A DNA stretch of 64,000 nucleotides from Roseovarius indicus (GCF_008728195.1 NZ_CP031598.1:3596001-3660000); one strand, 5' to 3'; shown: positions 36,430-45,817, counted from the stretch's first letter. Notes: a model not told the origin generated them from the sequence alone. Made by a program: numbers and translations.

Positions 36430-38679
36430 ATGACTGCATCGCAGGAACATCAGACCGACAGCCGGCAGATGCTCGGCCGCCTGCGCTCGGTGATGGCCGA
36501 GGACGCGGCCGGCCAGACGCGCCTTGACCGCATCACCCGGCTGATCGCCGAGGAAATGCATTGCGAGGTCTGCTCGATCTACCTCTTCCGCGACGAGGAC
36601 ACGCTCGAGCTCTGCGCCACCGAGGGCCTCAAGGCCGAGGCCGTCCACCAGACCCGCATGCGCCTCGGCGAAGGCCTCGTCGGCCGCATCGCCAAGCGCG
36701 GCCACATCATCAACACCGATGACGCGCCGGGCACCCGCGGCTTCCGCTACATGCCGGAAACCGGGGAAGAGGCCTATTGCTCCATGCTGGGCGTCCCCGT
36801 CCAGCGCCTCGGCGAAACCCTCGGCGTGCTGGTCGTCCAGTCGAAAGAGGCCCGCATCTTCTCCGAGGAGGAGGTCTACGCCGTCGAGGTGGTCGCCATG
36901 GTGATCGCCGAAATGGCCGAACTCGGCGCCTTCGTTGGCGAAGGCGCCGCCATGAAGGCCCGCCACCAGCAGGCCGTTCTCTTCCACGGCGCCGCCGGCC
37001 AGGAAGGCGCGGCCCAGGGCCATGTCTGGCTGCACGACCCCCGCGTCGTCGTCACCAACCCCATCGCCGACGACCCGCATCGCGAGATGGAAAAGCTCAC
37101 CACCGCCGTCGACGAACTCCGCGTCGGCGTCGACCGGATGCTCTCCAACGCCAAGACCGGCGACAGCGAACAGCTCCAGGTGCTCGAAGCCTACCGCATG
37201 TTCGCCAATTCCAAGGGCTGGATGCGCCGGATGGAGGAAGACATCTCCCGCGGCCTCTCGGCCGAGGCAGCCGTCGAAAAGGAACAATCCGCCGCCCGCG
37301 CCCGCATGTCCCAGGTCACCGACGCCTACCTCCGCGACCGGCTCCACGATCTCGACGACCTGTCGAACCGGCTCCTGCGCATCCTCACCGGGCAGGGCAA
37401 CGAAACCGGCGCCGAAATGCCGGCCGACCCGATCCTGATCGCCCGCAATATCGGCCCCGCCGAACTGCTCGACTATGGCCGCCGCCTCAAGGGCATCGTG
37501 CTCGAGGAAGGCTCCGTCGGCAGCCACGCCGCCATCGTCGCCCGGGCACTGGCCATCCCCCTCGTCATCCATGCCGAGCGCATCACCACCGAGGCGCTGA
37601 ACGGCGACCTGATCCTCGTCGACGGCGATCAGGGCGTCGCCCACCTGCGCCCCGACGAATCCGTCGTGAACGCCTTCCGCGACAAGATGGCGATGGCCGC
37701 CAAGGCCCAGGAACGCTACGCCTCGATCCGCGACAAGCCCGCCGAAACCGTCTGCGGCACGCGCATTTCGCTCCTGATGAACGCCGGTCTCATGGCCGAC
37801 CTGCCCAGCCTCGATGGCTCGGGTGCCGAGGGCGTGGGCCTTTTCCGGACCGAGCTGCAATTCCTCATCCGCAACCACATGCCCAAGCGCGCCGAACTCA
37901 GCGAGCTCTACGCCCGCGTGATGGACGCCGCCCAGGGCAAGCGCGTCACCTTCCGCACGCTCGACATCGGCTCCGACAAGGTGCTGCCCTACATGACCGC
38001 CACCGACGAGCCCAACCCGGCCCTCGGCTGGCGGGCGGTGCGCGTCGGGCTCGACAAGCCCGGCGTCATGCGGATGCAGCTTCAGGCGCTTATCCGCGCC
38101 GCCAATGGCCGGCCGCTCTCGGTCATGTTCCCCTTCGTCGCCCAGCGCGAGGAATTCACCGCCGCCCGCGCCGAGATGGAAAAGGCCCTCGAACGCGAGC
38201 GCATCCTCGGCCACAATCTCCCCTCCACGCTCGAGGTCGGCGCGATGCTGGAAACCCCCTCGCTCGCCTTCGCCCCCGACAGTTTCTACCGCGAGGTCGA
38301 TTTCCTCTCGATCGGTGGCAACGACCTGAAACAGTTCTTCTTCGCCGCCGACCGCGAGAACGAGCTGGTCCGCAAGCGCTACGACACGTTGAACGTCAGC
38401 TTCCTGACCTTCCTCGAAGGCATCGTCGACCGCTGCAACCGGCTGGAGACGCCCCTCTCCTTCTGCGGCGAAGACGCCGGTCGCCCGGTCGAGGCCGCCT
38501 GCATGGCCGCCATCGGCCTGCGCTCGCTGTCCATGCGCCCGGCCTCCATCGGGCCGGTCAAATCCATCCTCCGCCGCACCGACCTCGGCGAGCTGCGCGA
38601 GGTGATCCACGAGGCCCGCGAAGCCGGCGTGCAATCGGTCCGCCCCCAGGTGATGGAGTACCTGCGCGGGAAGCTGTGA
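36430..38679 (+). CDS. ptsP: PTS-Ntr enzyme I, phosphoenolpyruvate-protein phosphotransferase
   Basis: EI-Ntr moves phosphate from PEP to NPr in the nitrogen PTS. The 749-aa protein has a GAF domain (about 20-160) and an EI N-terminal helical domain. The phosphohistidine domain has GSVGSHAAIVARAL, with the active His after Ser. The C-terminal PEP-binding barrel carries LFRTEL, DIGSDK and SFCGEDAGRP. It lies 58 bases after lysC. Other Ntr-PTS components are not in the window. Confidence 0.96.
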   Translation: MTASQEHQTDSRQMLGRLRSVMAEDAAGQTRLDRITRLIAEEMHCEVCSIYLFRDEDTLELCATEGLKAEAVHQTRMRLGEGLVGRIAKRGHIINTDDAPGTRGFRYMPETGEEAYCSMLGVPVQRLGETLGVLVVQSKEARIFSEEEVYAVEVVAMVIAEMAELGAFVGEGAAMKARHQQAVLFHGAAGQEGAAQGHVWLHDPRVVVTNPIADDPHREMEKLTTAVDELRVGVDRMLSNAKTGDSEQLQVLEAYRMFANSKGWMRRMEEDISRGLSAEAAVEKEQSAARARMSQVTDAYLRDRLHDLDDLSNRLLRILTGQGNETGAEMPADPILIARNIGPAELLDYGRRLKGIVLEEGSVGSHAAIVARALAIPLVIHAERITTEALNGDLILVDGDQGVAHLRPDESVVNAFRDKMAMAAKAQERYASIRDKPAETVCGTRISLLMNAGLMADLPSLDGSGAEGVGLFRTELQFLIRNHMPKRAELSELYARVMDAAQGKRVTFRTLDIGSDKVLPYMTATDEPNPALGWRAVRVGLDKPGVMRMQLQALIRAANGRPLSVMFPFVAQREEFTAARAEMEKALERERILGHNLPSTLEVGAMLETPSLAFAPDSFYREVDFLSIGGNDLKQFFFAADRENELVRKRYDTLNVSFLTFLEGIVDRCNRLETPLSFCGEDAGRPVEAACMAAIGLRSLSMRPASIGPVKSILRRTDLGELREVIHEAREAGVQSVRPQVMEYLRGKL

Positions 38680-38682
38680 ACC

Positions 38683-38824
38683 CCGCCGGGCAGCGCCCGA
38701 CCGCGGGTGGGCGCACCAACGGTCTTGATGGTTGATTTATGGTGCGGCCCACATCCCACGTATGCTCTGCATGGGGCCGGTGCAGAAGCGCCCGCCCGGG
38801 GGGCGGTCGGGCGCTGCCCGGCGG
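38683..38824. repeat. 22-bp perfect inverted repeat around a 98-bp core
   Basis: Left arm 38683-38704 and right arm 38803-38824 are exact reverse complements (CGGGCAGCGCCCG core). Similarity continues a little inward with a 4-base insertion. The core holds no start-to-stop gene. It begins three bases after the ptsP stop, ends against a terminator-like hairpin, and could be a structured RNA or a miniature element. Confidence 0.8.
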
Positions 38825-38844
38825 CGCGCCCTTGGCGCGCCTTT
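38823..38844 (+). terminator. GGCGCGCC hairpin terminator
   Basis: GGCGCGCC-CTT-GGCGCGCC is followed by TTTATT. The same stem with an AA loop and TTT tail is found at 57868-57888, also right after an inverted repeat, so the pair forms one composite element type. Confidence 0.65.
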
Positions 38845-39106
38845 ATTCCGGGCTGAAGTTGTCTTGACCTCCAAGTCAAAGAAAACTCCCCAGCCCCTGT
38901 GACTTTTCAGTCACCGCAAGAATCAGCGCCTGCGCCCCCGCCCGATACCAAGGGTTGTGCGCACTTCGCCGGCCGACTCGAAAACCGTTTCTTAACCGCC
39001 TGATTCAAATACTGAAACCAATCGCCCGGCTTGAGGAACAAACCGTGCCCTGCTACCGTTCTCGTCAAGGCGCAACCATAGCGCCAGTATTGAGGACGAC
39101 AGCACC
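38845..39106. other. Leader region with small hairpins and a possible promoter
   Basis: This region contains GTGACT-TTTC-AGTCAC at 38899-38914 and TTGAC/GTCAA nearby. A candidate promoter TTGAGG (39031-39036), 17 bases, TACCGT (39054-39059) lies about 50 bases before the next start codon. No coding frame is convincing. Confidence 0.35.
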
Positions 39107-39571
39107 ATGGCTCTCCCGGGCAAATCCCCCCATCCGTTAACCTCTTATTTACCATCGCTCCGCCGGCCGGCCTCCCTATCGACGCCGACGCCCGACCCGG
39201 CACATCGCCCGACCCCGGCCACCGCGCCATCCCTGGCCGGCCTGCCGCGCCGCGAGCGGGTCGAACAGGCCTTCGCCGACATCCCCCTCACACCGAACGA
39301 ACAACAGGCGATCCGCGCCCTCCTCGACGCCCCCGACAGCACGGCGACCAAGCTCAGCAGCGCCTGCGGCTGGCAGAACGCCGCATGGCGCACCCAGATG
39401 ATCCTGCTCTGCCAGCGCCGCCGCCGCTATTTCTGGCCGAACGGCATGGCCTCCGACATCACCAACGGCGCCATCATCGGCGCCCTGACCGAGTACGACT
39501 CGGCCACGCTGGGCTTCAGCCCCCAGCCCGATATCCTGCATATCCTCTACGAAGCGGTCGACGCGGGCTGA
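39107..39571 (+). CDS. Hypothetical protein
   Basis: This 154-aa protein is not recognised. The first 45 residues are Pro/Ser/Thr-rich and probably disordered. The rest (ERVEQAFADIPLTPNEQQAI onward) is compact and helical with a Cys-Gly-Trp motif (SACGWQNAAWRTQM), perhaps a winged-helix-like fold. It converges with the EcsC-family gene, stop against stop. Confidence 0.6.
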   Translation: MALPGKSPHPLTSYLPSLRRPASLSTPTPDPAHRPTPATAPSLAGLPRRERVEQAFADIPLTPNEQQAIRALLDAPDSTATKLSSACGWQNAAWRTQMILLCQRRRRYFWPNGMASDITNGAIIGALTEYDSATLGFSPQPDILHILYEAVDAG

Positions 39572-40339
39572 TCAAGCCCGCTTCACCGGCGTCTCGACCA
39601 GCTTGCGGAAATCCTCGATCAGCTCGCCATGCGGCTGACCGGCATCGATCGCCAGCCGGCGCAGCCCGAAATGCACATGCGCCATCTGCTGGTAGTAGCT
39701 GGTATAGGCATAGTTCGTCGCGGCCCCCGCAGCAGCCCCCAGCACCGGCACGGTCTGCGCCGCCAGCTTTTGGCCCAGCACCGTCGCCAGTCGCGGCGCG
39801 ACCCTTGCAATCAATGACTTGATCGCCGTCCCCGTCACCGCCATCCGCGTGCTCAGGAACGCCAGGTCCGACCCGTCGTCATGGTCCAGCGGCCCGGCCG
39901 CGGCGAAGACCTGGATACAGTCATACTGCACCCCCGGCTCGGCCGGGTCGAACCCGTGCTCCACCGCCACGTCCTGGATCGTGCGAAGCAGCACCGTCAC
40001 CGTCACCGGCAACTCCGCCAGCGCCGTGGGCAGGCCGCCCATGCCGCCCGCGGCCCCCATCGCCGTGGTCAGCGCCCGGCCCATCCAGCTCGGGGTCACC
40101 TCGACCACCCCGCGCGACCGGTGCGCCGCGTCCATCGAGATGGTCAGCGCCTGGTCCGTGCGCTCGGCCAGTTGGTTGCGCACGCCCGACGGCAGCCGGT
40201 TCAACAGCGATTCCGCCTGCCCCCCGATCACGTTCAGCACCTGTATGCCGACATTGCTGGCCCTTGCATGTCGCTCGGCCAGCGCCTTCAGGCGCGCCTC
40301 CACCGCATCCGGGTCAATCGGGGCTTCGAGAATTTCCAT
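39572..40339 (-). CDS. EcsC-family protein
   Basis: This 255-aa protein matches EcsC: an Ala/Gly-rich helical protein with GMGGLPTALAELPVTVTVLLRTI and a C-terminal GAAAGAATNYAYTSYYQQMAHVHFG-like region. In Bacillus, EcsC accompanies an exporter, but family function is unclear. ATG 40339 (MEILEAP) is preferred over a long upstream extension. It lies 53 bases downstream of the GNAT gene on the same strand. Confidence 0.85.
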   Translation of the reverse strand: MEILEAPIDPDAVEARLKALAERHARASNVGIQVLNVIGGQAESLLNRLPSGVRNQLAERTDQALTISMDAAHRSRGVVEVTPSWMGRALTTAMGAAGGMGGLPTALAELPVTVTVLLRTIQDVAVEHGFDPAEPGVQYDCIQVFAAAGPLDHDDGSDLAFLSTRMAVTGTAIKSLIARVAPRLATVLGQKLAAQTVPVLGAAAGAATNYAYTSYYQQMAHVHFGLRRLAIDAGQPHGELIEDFRKLVETPVKRA

Positions 40340-40392
40340 CAGGCTGTCCTCCAGGGCTCTTCCCTGAAAGATCGGATCAAACGGCCCGCGTT

Positions 40393-40875
40393 TCAAGCAC
40401 AGCGTGTCACCTGGCCCGTGATCCCGTCCCACGCGCCATCCGCCAGCGCCACGCCCAGAACCCGTGCCGGGTTGGTCGGCGGCGGCATCTCGACCCCCTC
40501 CAGCCGGTGAAACCCGAACCGCCCGTAATAGGGCTCGTCGCCCACCAGCATCGCCCTTTGCCAGCCCAGGTCCCGCGCCCGGTCGAGGCTTTCGAGGATC
40601 AGGAACCCGCCCAGCCCCTCGCCCTGGTGCGTCGGGTGCACCGCCACCGGGCCCAGCAGCAGCACCCGGCTCTCGCCCACCAGCACCGGCCAGAACCGGA
40701 TCGCGCCCGCCAGGATCCCCTCCTCGCGCGCCACGAGGCACAGCTCGGGCACCGGCGCCACACCCTCGCGCAACCGGTACGACGACAGCGCCTCACGGCC
40801 CGGCGCAAAGCAAAGGTCGTAGAGCGCCTCGACCTCCCACCAGTCGTCGCCGGTTTCTTCGTTGAGTGAAAACAC
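40393..40875 (-). CDS. GNAT-family N-acetyltransferase (YhbS-like)
   Basis: This 160-aa protein has the acetyl-CoA motif VAVHPTHQGEGLGGFLI and then the GDEPYYGRFGFHR signature of YhbS-like GNATs. The substrate is unknown. An ATG at 40875 begins MFSLNEETGDD. Lies upstream of the EcsC gene on the same strand. Confidence 0.87.
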   Translation of the reverse strand: MFSLNEETGDDWWEVEALYDLCFAPGREALSSYRLREGVAPVPELCLVAREEGILAGAIRFWPVLVGESRVLLLGPVAVHPTHQGEGLGGFLILESLDRARDLGWQRAMLVGDEPYYGRFGFHRLEGVEMPPPTNPARVLGVALADGAWDGITGQVTRCA

Positions 40876-40978
40876 TGCCCGCCCCTCAAAAAACAGGTAG
40901 ATAGTCGCGTATCACGCGGTTAGGGCTGGTTCAAACCGCAACTTCAGGCAGGGCGCAAGCCCCGCGCAGAGGAGCCCC

Positions 40979-41584
40979 ATGTTCTACAAACCCGAAGACG
41001 GCCACGGCCTGCCCCACAACCCGTTCAACGCCATCGTCACCCCCCGCCCCATCGGCTGGATCTCGACCCGCGGCACCGACGGCCAGGACAACATCGCCCC
41101 CTATTCCTTCTTCAACGCCGTGGCCTACGTGCCGCCGCAGGTGATGTTCGCCTCCACCTCCGCCAAGGACGACCGCGACGGCACCAAGGACAGCGTCGCC
41201 AATATCCGCGACACCGGGTTCTTCTGCGTCAACATCGTCGAATACGCCATGCGCGACGTGATGAACCAAACCTCCGGCCCCTGGGACAAGGATGTCGACG
41301 AATTCGAGCTGGCGGGCATCGAACGGGCCGAGTGCGAAACCATCCCCTGCGCCCGCGTCGCCAACGCCCCCGCCTCGCTGGAATGCAAGCTCACACAGCT
41401 CATCAAGCTGCCCGGCGAAACAAACTACGCCGTCTTCGGCGAGGTCACCGGCGTCCACATGCGCGACGACTGCCTCGTCGACGGCATGTTCGATGTCACC
41501 CGCTTCAACCCGCTGACCCGCCTGGGCTATCGCGACTACGCGGTCATCCGCGACCTCTTCAGCCTCAAGCGCCCGGGCGAATAA
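40979..41584 (+). CDS. Flavin reductase-like FMN-binding protein
   Basis: This 201-aa protein matches the flavin reductase/split-barrel family. IVTPRPIGWISTRG, APYSFFNAVAYVPPQVMF and a later TGFFCVNIVEY are typical of the DIM6/NTAB group. It binds FMN and may reduce it for a partner oxygenase or act by itself. GAGGAG is four bases before the ATG. No oxygenase is adjacent. It converges with the TPR gene, with a two-base gap. Confidence 0.9.
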   Translation: MFYKPEDGHGLPHNPFNAIVTPRPIGWISTRGTDGQDNIAPYSFFNAVAYVPPQVMFASTSAKDDRDGTKDSVANIRDTGFFCVNIVEYAMRDVMNQTSGPWDKDVDEFELAGIERAECETIPCARVANAPASLECKLTQLIKLPGETNYAVFGEVTGVHMRDDCLVDGMFDVTRFNPLTRLGYRDYAVIRDLFSLKRPGE

Positions 41585-41586
41585 CT

Positions 41587-42894
41587 TCAGCCCGGGTATT
41601 TCGCCCGAACGGCAATGGCATGCGCGATATAGCCGGCGTCGATCAGCTCGCCGGCAAACTCGCCGATATTGACCCGCGACAGGCCAAGCCCCATCGCATC
41701 GTCGAACCGCTCGACCGCCCGCGCCACACCCGCCTTCTCGCGCAGCAGCAGCACGGCGTCGAGATAGACGGTAAAGGGCAGCCGCCCGTCGCGCGACAGC
41801 GCACCGTCCACCGCCCGGCGCGCGGCGGCAAGGTCGCCACGCTCCAGCTCGATCTTGGCCTGAAGCTCGTAATCGAAGGCGTCGACCGTCTCGTCCCGCG
41901 CGATGTTGCGCTCGATCTGGTCGGCGGCCTTCGCCGTGCGCCCGTCCTCAAGCAACAGCCACGCCCGCCAGTAGATCAGGAACGGATCGGCGCCCAGCAC
42001 CTCCTCCGACGTCTTCAGAAAGGCCAGCGCGTCTTCCGCCTGCCCCAGCATCATCATCGCCCGCGCCCGCCAGACATAACCCGCGGCGCTGTCGGGGAAG
42101 CCCTCGATCAGCCGGTCCGCATCGCGGATCGTCTGGTGATACCGGCCCAGGTGATAGACGGCATCGGTGCGCTGGTTCAGGAAATAGGCCGAATCCGGCG
42201 TCTCGGCGAGCCCGCGATCGGCCTGCAGGATCGCCGCCTCGTAATCCCCCAGCGCCTTTTGCGCCTCCAGAACCCCGGCACGGGCATTTTCATCCCACGG
42301 GGTCTCGTCCAGCACGGCCTCGAACAGCGCAAGCGCATCTTCCGCGCGGTTCACCTCCAGCAGCCGCCATCCCTTCTGCCGTTCGGCCCATTGATAGGTC
42401 GGGTCCATCGCCAGCGCGGCCTCGTAATACTCGAGCACCTCGTCAAGCTCGATCTCCCGCAATTCCCACAGGCAGTCGCCCAGCCCCGCCAGCCCGGTTT
42501 CGCTGGCACCGTACTCCAGCGACTCCCGGAACAGGTCCCGCGCCAGCGTGTACTCCCCGCGCTCATGCGCCACCCAGGCAAGCCCCAGGATGGCACGCGG
42601 CTCGTCGGGGTTCGCCGCCTGCATCTGCCCGAAGACGTCCTCCGCCTCGTCGAGCCGGTCCAGCTGGTAATAGGCATACCCGAGCGACTCGCGCAGGCTC
42701 GCGCGCTCCTCGGCGGTGAACCCGGTTTCCGTGAGCGCGATGCTGCAGATCTCCACCAGCCGGTCAGCCGTGTCGTCGAACGACATGCAGACCGAGGCGT
42801 GGGTCTCCTCGGAACTGTCGATCAGCGGATGCGCCATGGTGGCCGTTCCGGCCAGGCAGCTCACGACAATGGCAATATCACGCAACTTCGTCAC
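41587..42894 (-). CDS. Secreted tetratricopeptide-repeat protein
   Basis: This 435-aa protein has a signal peptide (about residues 1-21, cut after TMA) and about nine TPR units from residue 55 on, for example LGYAYYQLDRLDEAEDVFGQ. It is probably a periplasmic scaffold. No enzymatic domain is seen. It is downstream of the epimerase on the same strand, with a 78-base gap. Confidence 0.82.
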   Translation of the reverse strand: MTKLRDIAIVVSCLAGTATMAHPLIDSSEETHASVCMSFDDTADRLVEICSIALTETGFTAEERASLRESLGYAYYQLDRLDEAEDVFGQMQAANPDEPRAILGLAWVAHERGEYTLARDLFRESLEYGASETGLAGLGDCLWELREIELDEVLEYYEAALAMDPTYQWAERQKGWRLLEVNRAEDALALFEAVLDETPWDENARAGVLEAQKALGDYEAAILQADRGLAETPDSAYFLNQRTDAVYHLGRYHQTIRDADRLIEGFPDSAAGYVWRARAMMMLGQAEDALAFLKTSEEVLGADPFLIYWRAWLLLEDGRTAKAADQIERNIARDETVDAFDYELQAKIELERGDLAAARRAVDGALSRDGRLPFTVYLDAVLLLREKAGVARAVERFDDAMGLGLSRVNIGEFAGELIDAGYIAHAIAVRAKYPG

Positions 42895-42972
42895 GCGGGC
42901 ACTCCGCTACAGGTCACCCGCAGAGCTTAGCCGCGGCCCGGCAAAGTGCAACATCGCACTCGGGCCCCGGCC

Positions 42973-43986
42973 TCACTTGCCATAGTAATCCCGGAACCAT
43001 GCCACGAATTGGGCGATCCCGTCGCGCACATCCGTCTGCGGGCGATAGCCCGTCAGGCTCTGCAAAAGGCTCGCATCCGCCCATGTCGCCGGCACATCGC
43101 CCTTCTGCATCTCCATCAGGTTGCGCTTGGCTTTCCGGCCCAGCGCCTCCTCGATCGCCTCGACGAAATCCAGCAGGCGCACGGTCTGCGAATTGCCGAT
43201 ATTGACCACCCTGTAGGGGGCCACCGGCGACAGGCTGTCGCCCTCGGCAATATCCTCAGGGCTCTCGGGCCGCACCGGCGCCGCGTCGATCAACAGGCGG
43301 ATGCCGCGCACCAGGTCCTCCACATAGGTGAAATCCCTGTACATCTCGCCGTGATTGTAGATGTCGATCGGCCGATCCTCGAGGATCGCGTCGACGAACT
43401 TATAAAGCGCCATGTCGGGCCGCCCCCAGGGCCCGTACACCGTGAAGAACCGGAACATCGTGGTCGGCAGGTTCCACAGATGCGCATAGGAATGCCCCAT
43501 CGCCTCGCACGCCTTCTTGGTGGCGGCATAGATGGTCATCTGCGTGTCGGCCTTCTGCGTCTCGCGATAGGGCATGTCCGTCTCGGCGCCATAGACCGAG
43601 CTGGTCGAAGCCATCAGCAGGTGCCGCACCTCGTGCCGCCGGGCCACCTCCATCACGTTGAACGTGCCGACCACGTTGGCATCCACGTAAGCCCGCGGTG
43701 CCTCGAGGCTGTAGCGCACCCCGGCCTGCGCCGCGAGGTGAACGATCACATCCGGCCGAAACGCATCCGCCGCCGCATCGAGCGCGTCGGCATCCTCCAG
43801 CATCGCCTCGGTCGCAGCAAATCCCGGCTTCTGGTGCAGCATCTGGTGGCGGCGCTGCTTCAGGCTGACGTCGTAGTAATCCGTCATCCCGTCATAGCCA
43901 TGCACCTCCATCCCTTCGTCCAGCAGCAAGCTGGCCAGGTGATAGCCGATGAATCCCGCCGTTCCGGTGATGAATACCCGTGTCAT
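42973..43986 (-). CDS. NAD-dependent UDP-sugar epimerase (UDP-glucuronate 4-epimerase type)
   Basis: This 337-aa short-chain dehydrogenase fold begins with the NAD-binding GTAGFIGYHLA. It has SSVYG and the catalytic YxxxK in YAATKKA. The MTDYYDVSLKQRR segment is typical of UDP-glucuronate 4-epimerases (CapI/GAE). It would supply UDP-galacturonate for surface polysaccharide, consistent with the capsule genes about 8 kb away. ATG 43986 is the family start. Confidence 0.9.
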   Translation of the reverse strand: MTRVFITGTAGFIGYHLASLLLDEGMEVHGYDGMTDYYDVSLKQRRHQMLHQKPGFAATEAMLEDADALDAAADAFRPDVIVHLAAQAGVRYSLEAPRAYVDANVVGTFNVMEVARRHEVRHLLMASTSSVYGAETDMPYRETQKADTQMTIYAATKKACEAMGHSYAHLWNLPTTMFRFFTVYGPWGRPDMALYKFVDAILEDRPIDIYNHGEMYRDFTYVEDLVRGIRLLIDAAPVRPESPEDIAEGDSLSPVAPYRVVNIGNSQTVRLLDFVEAIEEALGRKAKRNLMEMQKGDVPATWADASLLQSLTGYRPQTDVRDGIAQFVAWFRDYYGK

Positions 43987-44065
43987 GCCCGACCCCGCCC
44001 CGATTGTTCTTATGCCAGATCGATAGCCGCTGACGCGCCGGCAAACAAGCTTTGCCCTGCCCGCT

Positions 44066-45100
44066 CTAACCCTGCTGTGGCGCGTCCGCCCCCATCTGCC
44101 CCAGCTCGGAGGAATAGAGCCGGTAAGCGCTGCGCCCGGCGGCCTTGGCGGCATAAAGCGCGGTGTCGGCGTCGTGCATCATCCGCGCCGGGTCAGGCGG
44201 GTCATACCGCTGGCTCAGGCTCGCGCCGATGCTGGCCGAGATCGTCAGCGATCGTTCGCCAAACGGGATGGGCCGCGCGATATCGCGGATCAGCCGCCCC
44301 GCCAGCCTGGCCACCGCCGACGCCTGGGTCTGACCCGGCAGCACCAGCAGGAACTCGTCGCCGCCAAGCCGGATCAGCGTGTCATGGTCCCGTGTGCCGC
44401 CGGTCAGCCGGCCGGCCACGGCCTGAAGCACCGCGTCACCGGCCGCATGCCCATAGGTGTCGTTCACGTCCTTGAAGTAATCGAGATCCAGGTGCATCAG
44501 CGCAAAGGCCGTTCCGGTCTCCGCCAGCCGCGCCATCACCGGGTCAAGCGCGCGACGATTGCGCAAGCCCGTCAGCTTGTCGGTGAACGCCGCCTGAACC
44601 GCCTCGATCCGGGCGCCGTCCAACCGGCTGTTCAGCCGCCGCAACTCCTCCATCGCGGCCGACTTGGCCTCGACCAGGTACAGCATCTCGATGGCAAGGT
44701 CCGTGGCGGCGAAATCCGCGCTGGTCAGCGCGAAATCCCGCACCGCGTCGACGATCGATATACCGAAGGACAGGTTCAGAACCGCACCGCCTTGCTCCTC
44801 CGGCCCGGGCAGCGGCACCAGCACGCCTTTCAGCTCGGTCTGCGGCGGCTTGCGCAGGGCGAAATGCAGCTTCCGCCCGGCCAGCGCGAGAAGCGCCTCC
44901 ATGCTGTCCGACGTGCGCGGACGGCGCAGGTCCAGCAAGTCGCTCAGGTGCATCCCCTCGGGCGCCGCATCCGGGCTCAGCTTGCGCATCGCGGGGCCCG
45001 CATGAACCACGTGGCCCGAGCCGTCGAGCAAGATGTGCATCGGGCACAGCGTATCCAGCACCGCCCCCAGCTTCCCCGGATCAAGCCCCGTCTCGCTCAT
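44066..45100 (-). CDS. HNOBA-GGDEF diguanylate cyclase
   Basis: This 344-aa signalling protein has residues about 15-150 resembling the heme-NO-binding-associated (HNOBA/PAS-like) domain (PMHILLDGSGHVVHAGPAM, DLLDLRRPRT). A short coiled coil follows, then a GGDEF domain with DKLTGLRNRRAL and an intact active site RLGGDEFLLVLPG. It would make c-di-GMP. Its start overlaps the H-NOX-like stop by four bases, so the two are made together as a sensor pair. Confidence 0.9.
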   Translation of the reverse strand: MSETGLDPGKLGAVLDTLCPMHILLDGSGHVVHAGPAMRKLSPDAAPEGMHLSDLLDLRRPRTSDSMEALLALAGRKLHFALRKPPQTELKGVLVPLPGPEEQGGAVLNLSFGISIVDAVRDFALTSADFAATDLAIEMLYLVEAKSAAMEELRRLNSRLDGARIEAVQAAFTDKLTGLRNRRALDPVMARLAETGTAFALMHLDLDYFKDVNDTYGHAAGDAVLQAVAGRLTGGTRDHDTLIRLGGDEFLLVLPGQTQASAVARLAGRLIRDIARPIPFGERSLTISASIGASLSQRYDPPDPARMMHDADTALYAAKAAGRSAYRLYSSELGQMGADAPQQG

Positions 45101-45693
45101 GGCGCCCGTGCCCCAAGGTCGAAGGCGCGCCCCTCGGTATAGGCCGCCTCGAGCAGCATGATCGCGATGATCTCCCGCCCCGGGCTTGCGCCCATATGTT
45201 CCAGCACCACCAGCGCGCCGTAATCGTCGGCCATCGCCCGCAGCAGGCCAACCATCACGTGCCCGAACCACGGCTTGCGCGTATCGTCGGATTTCACGAC
45301 AAAGCTGAACGACCGCCTCCCGTGCTCGCGCAGTTCCATCTGCGGCAATGTCAGCTCCGGCACGGCCAATCGCACCCGCGCCGGCAGGTCATCGAGCGAA
45401 TAGAGAAAGTCGATGAACGACGTACCGCCGAACCGCAGCAGCCGCCGCAGCGCCGCCGTCGAGGGCGAAGACACCAGGAACGTGCCGATATCCTCCAGCA
45501 CCTCGTCACGCCCCTTGCCCAGCGCGAAGGCCAGCCCGTCGAGTATCTCTTCGGTGACCACCGGATCATAGGTCTGCATCGCCTCGAACGCCCGCACCGG
45601 CAGGTTCTGACGGCGGCAAAGCCTGTCCCAGAACACGGGTCCGTAGGTGTCGCGCGCAAAACGCTCTATGGCCTGGTTTATCAGCCCGTGCAT
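45097..45693 (-). CDS. H-NOX-like protein lacking the heme-ligating His
   Basis: This 198-aa protein has the H-NOX (heme-NO/O2 binding) fold, starting MHGLINQAIERF. The proximal His, expected in the segment SLDDLP at about residue 104, is Pro. The YxSxR heme-propionate motif is also not recognisable (VVKSDDTRK). It is translationally coupled to an HNOBA-GGDEF cyclase. Either this branch binds heme differently or it senses something else while keeping the partner interface. Confidence 0.82.
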   Translation of the reverse strand: MHGLINQAIERFARDTYGPVFWDRLCRRQNLPVRAFEAMQTYDPVVTEEILDGLAFALGKGRDEVLEDIGTFLVSSPSTAALRRLLRFGGTSFIDFLYSLDDLPARVRLAVPELTLPQMELREHGRRSFSFVVKSDDTRKPWFGHVMVGLLRAMADDYGALVVLEHMGASPGREIIAIMLLEAAYTEGRAFDLGARAP

Positions 45694-45763
45694 GGTCTGC
45701 CTCCGAAATATCTTTATAGGTGACAGGACCACGTTAAAGAAGTGTCAATAAATTCAATTGTCC

Positions 45764-45798
45764 CGAATAAAGCCGCCTGCACCTTCCGCACAGGCGGC
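45764..45798 (-). terminator. Rho-independent terminator of the MttB-like gene's upstream neighbour region
   Basis: GCCGCCTG/CAGGCGGC arms at 45772-45779 and 45791-45798 enclose an 11-base loop and are followed on the minus strand by TTTATT. It lies 20 bases before the MttB-like stop side boundary, downstream of that gene in the direction of transcription, so it should end the MttB-like transcript. Confidence 0.7.
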
Positions 45799-45817
45799 CC
45801 GTCATGTCGCGCTCCGG

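Noticed and set aside
36283..38634. 783-aa minus-strand ORF opposite ptsP
   Set aside because: ptsP is unambiguous by motifs. The antisense frame is a GC-driven open frame.
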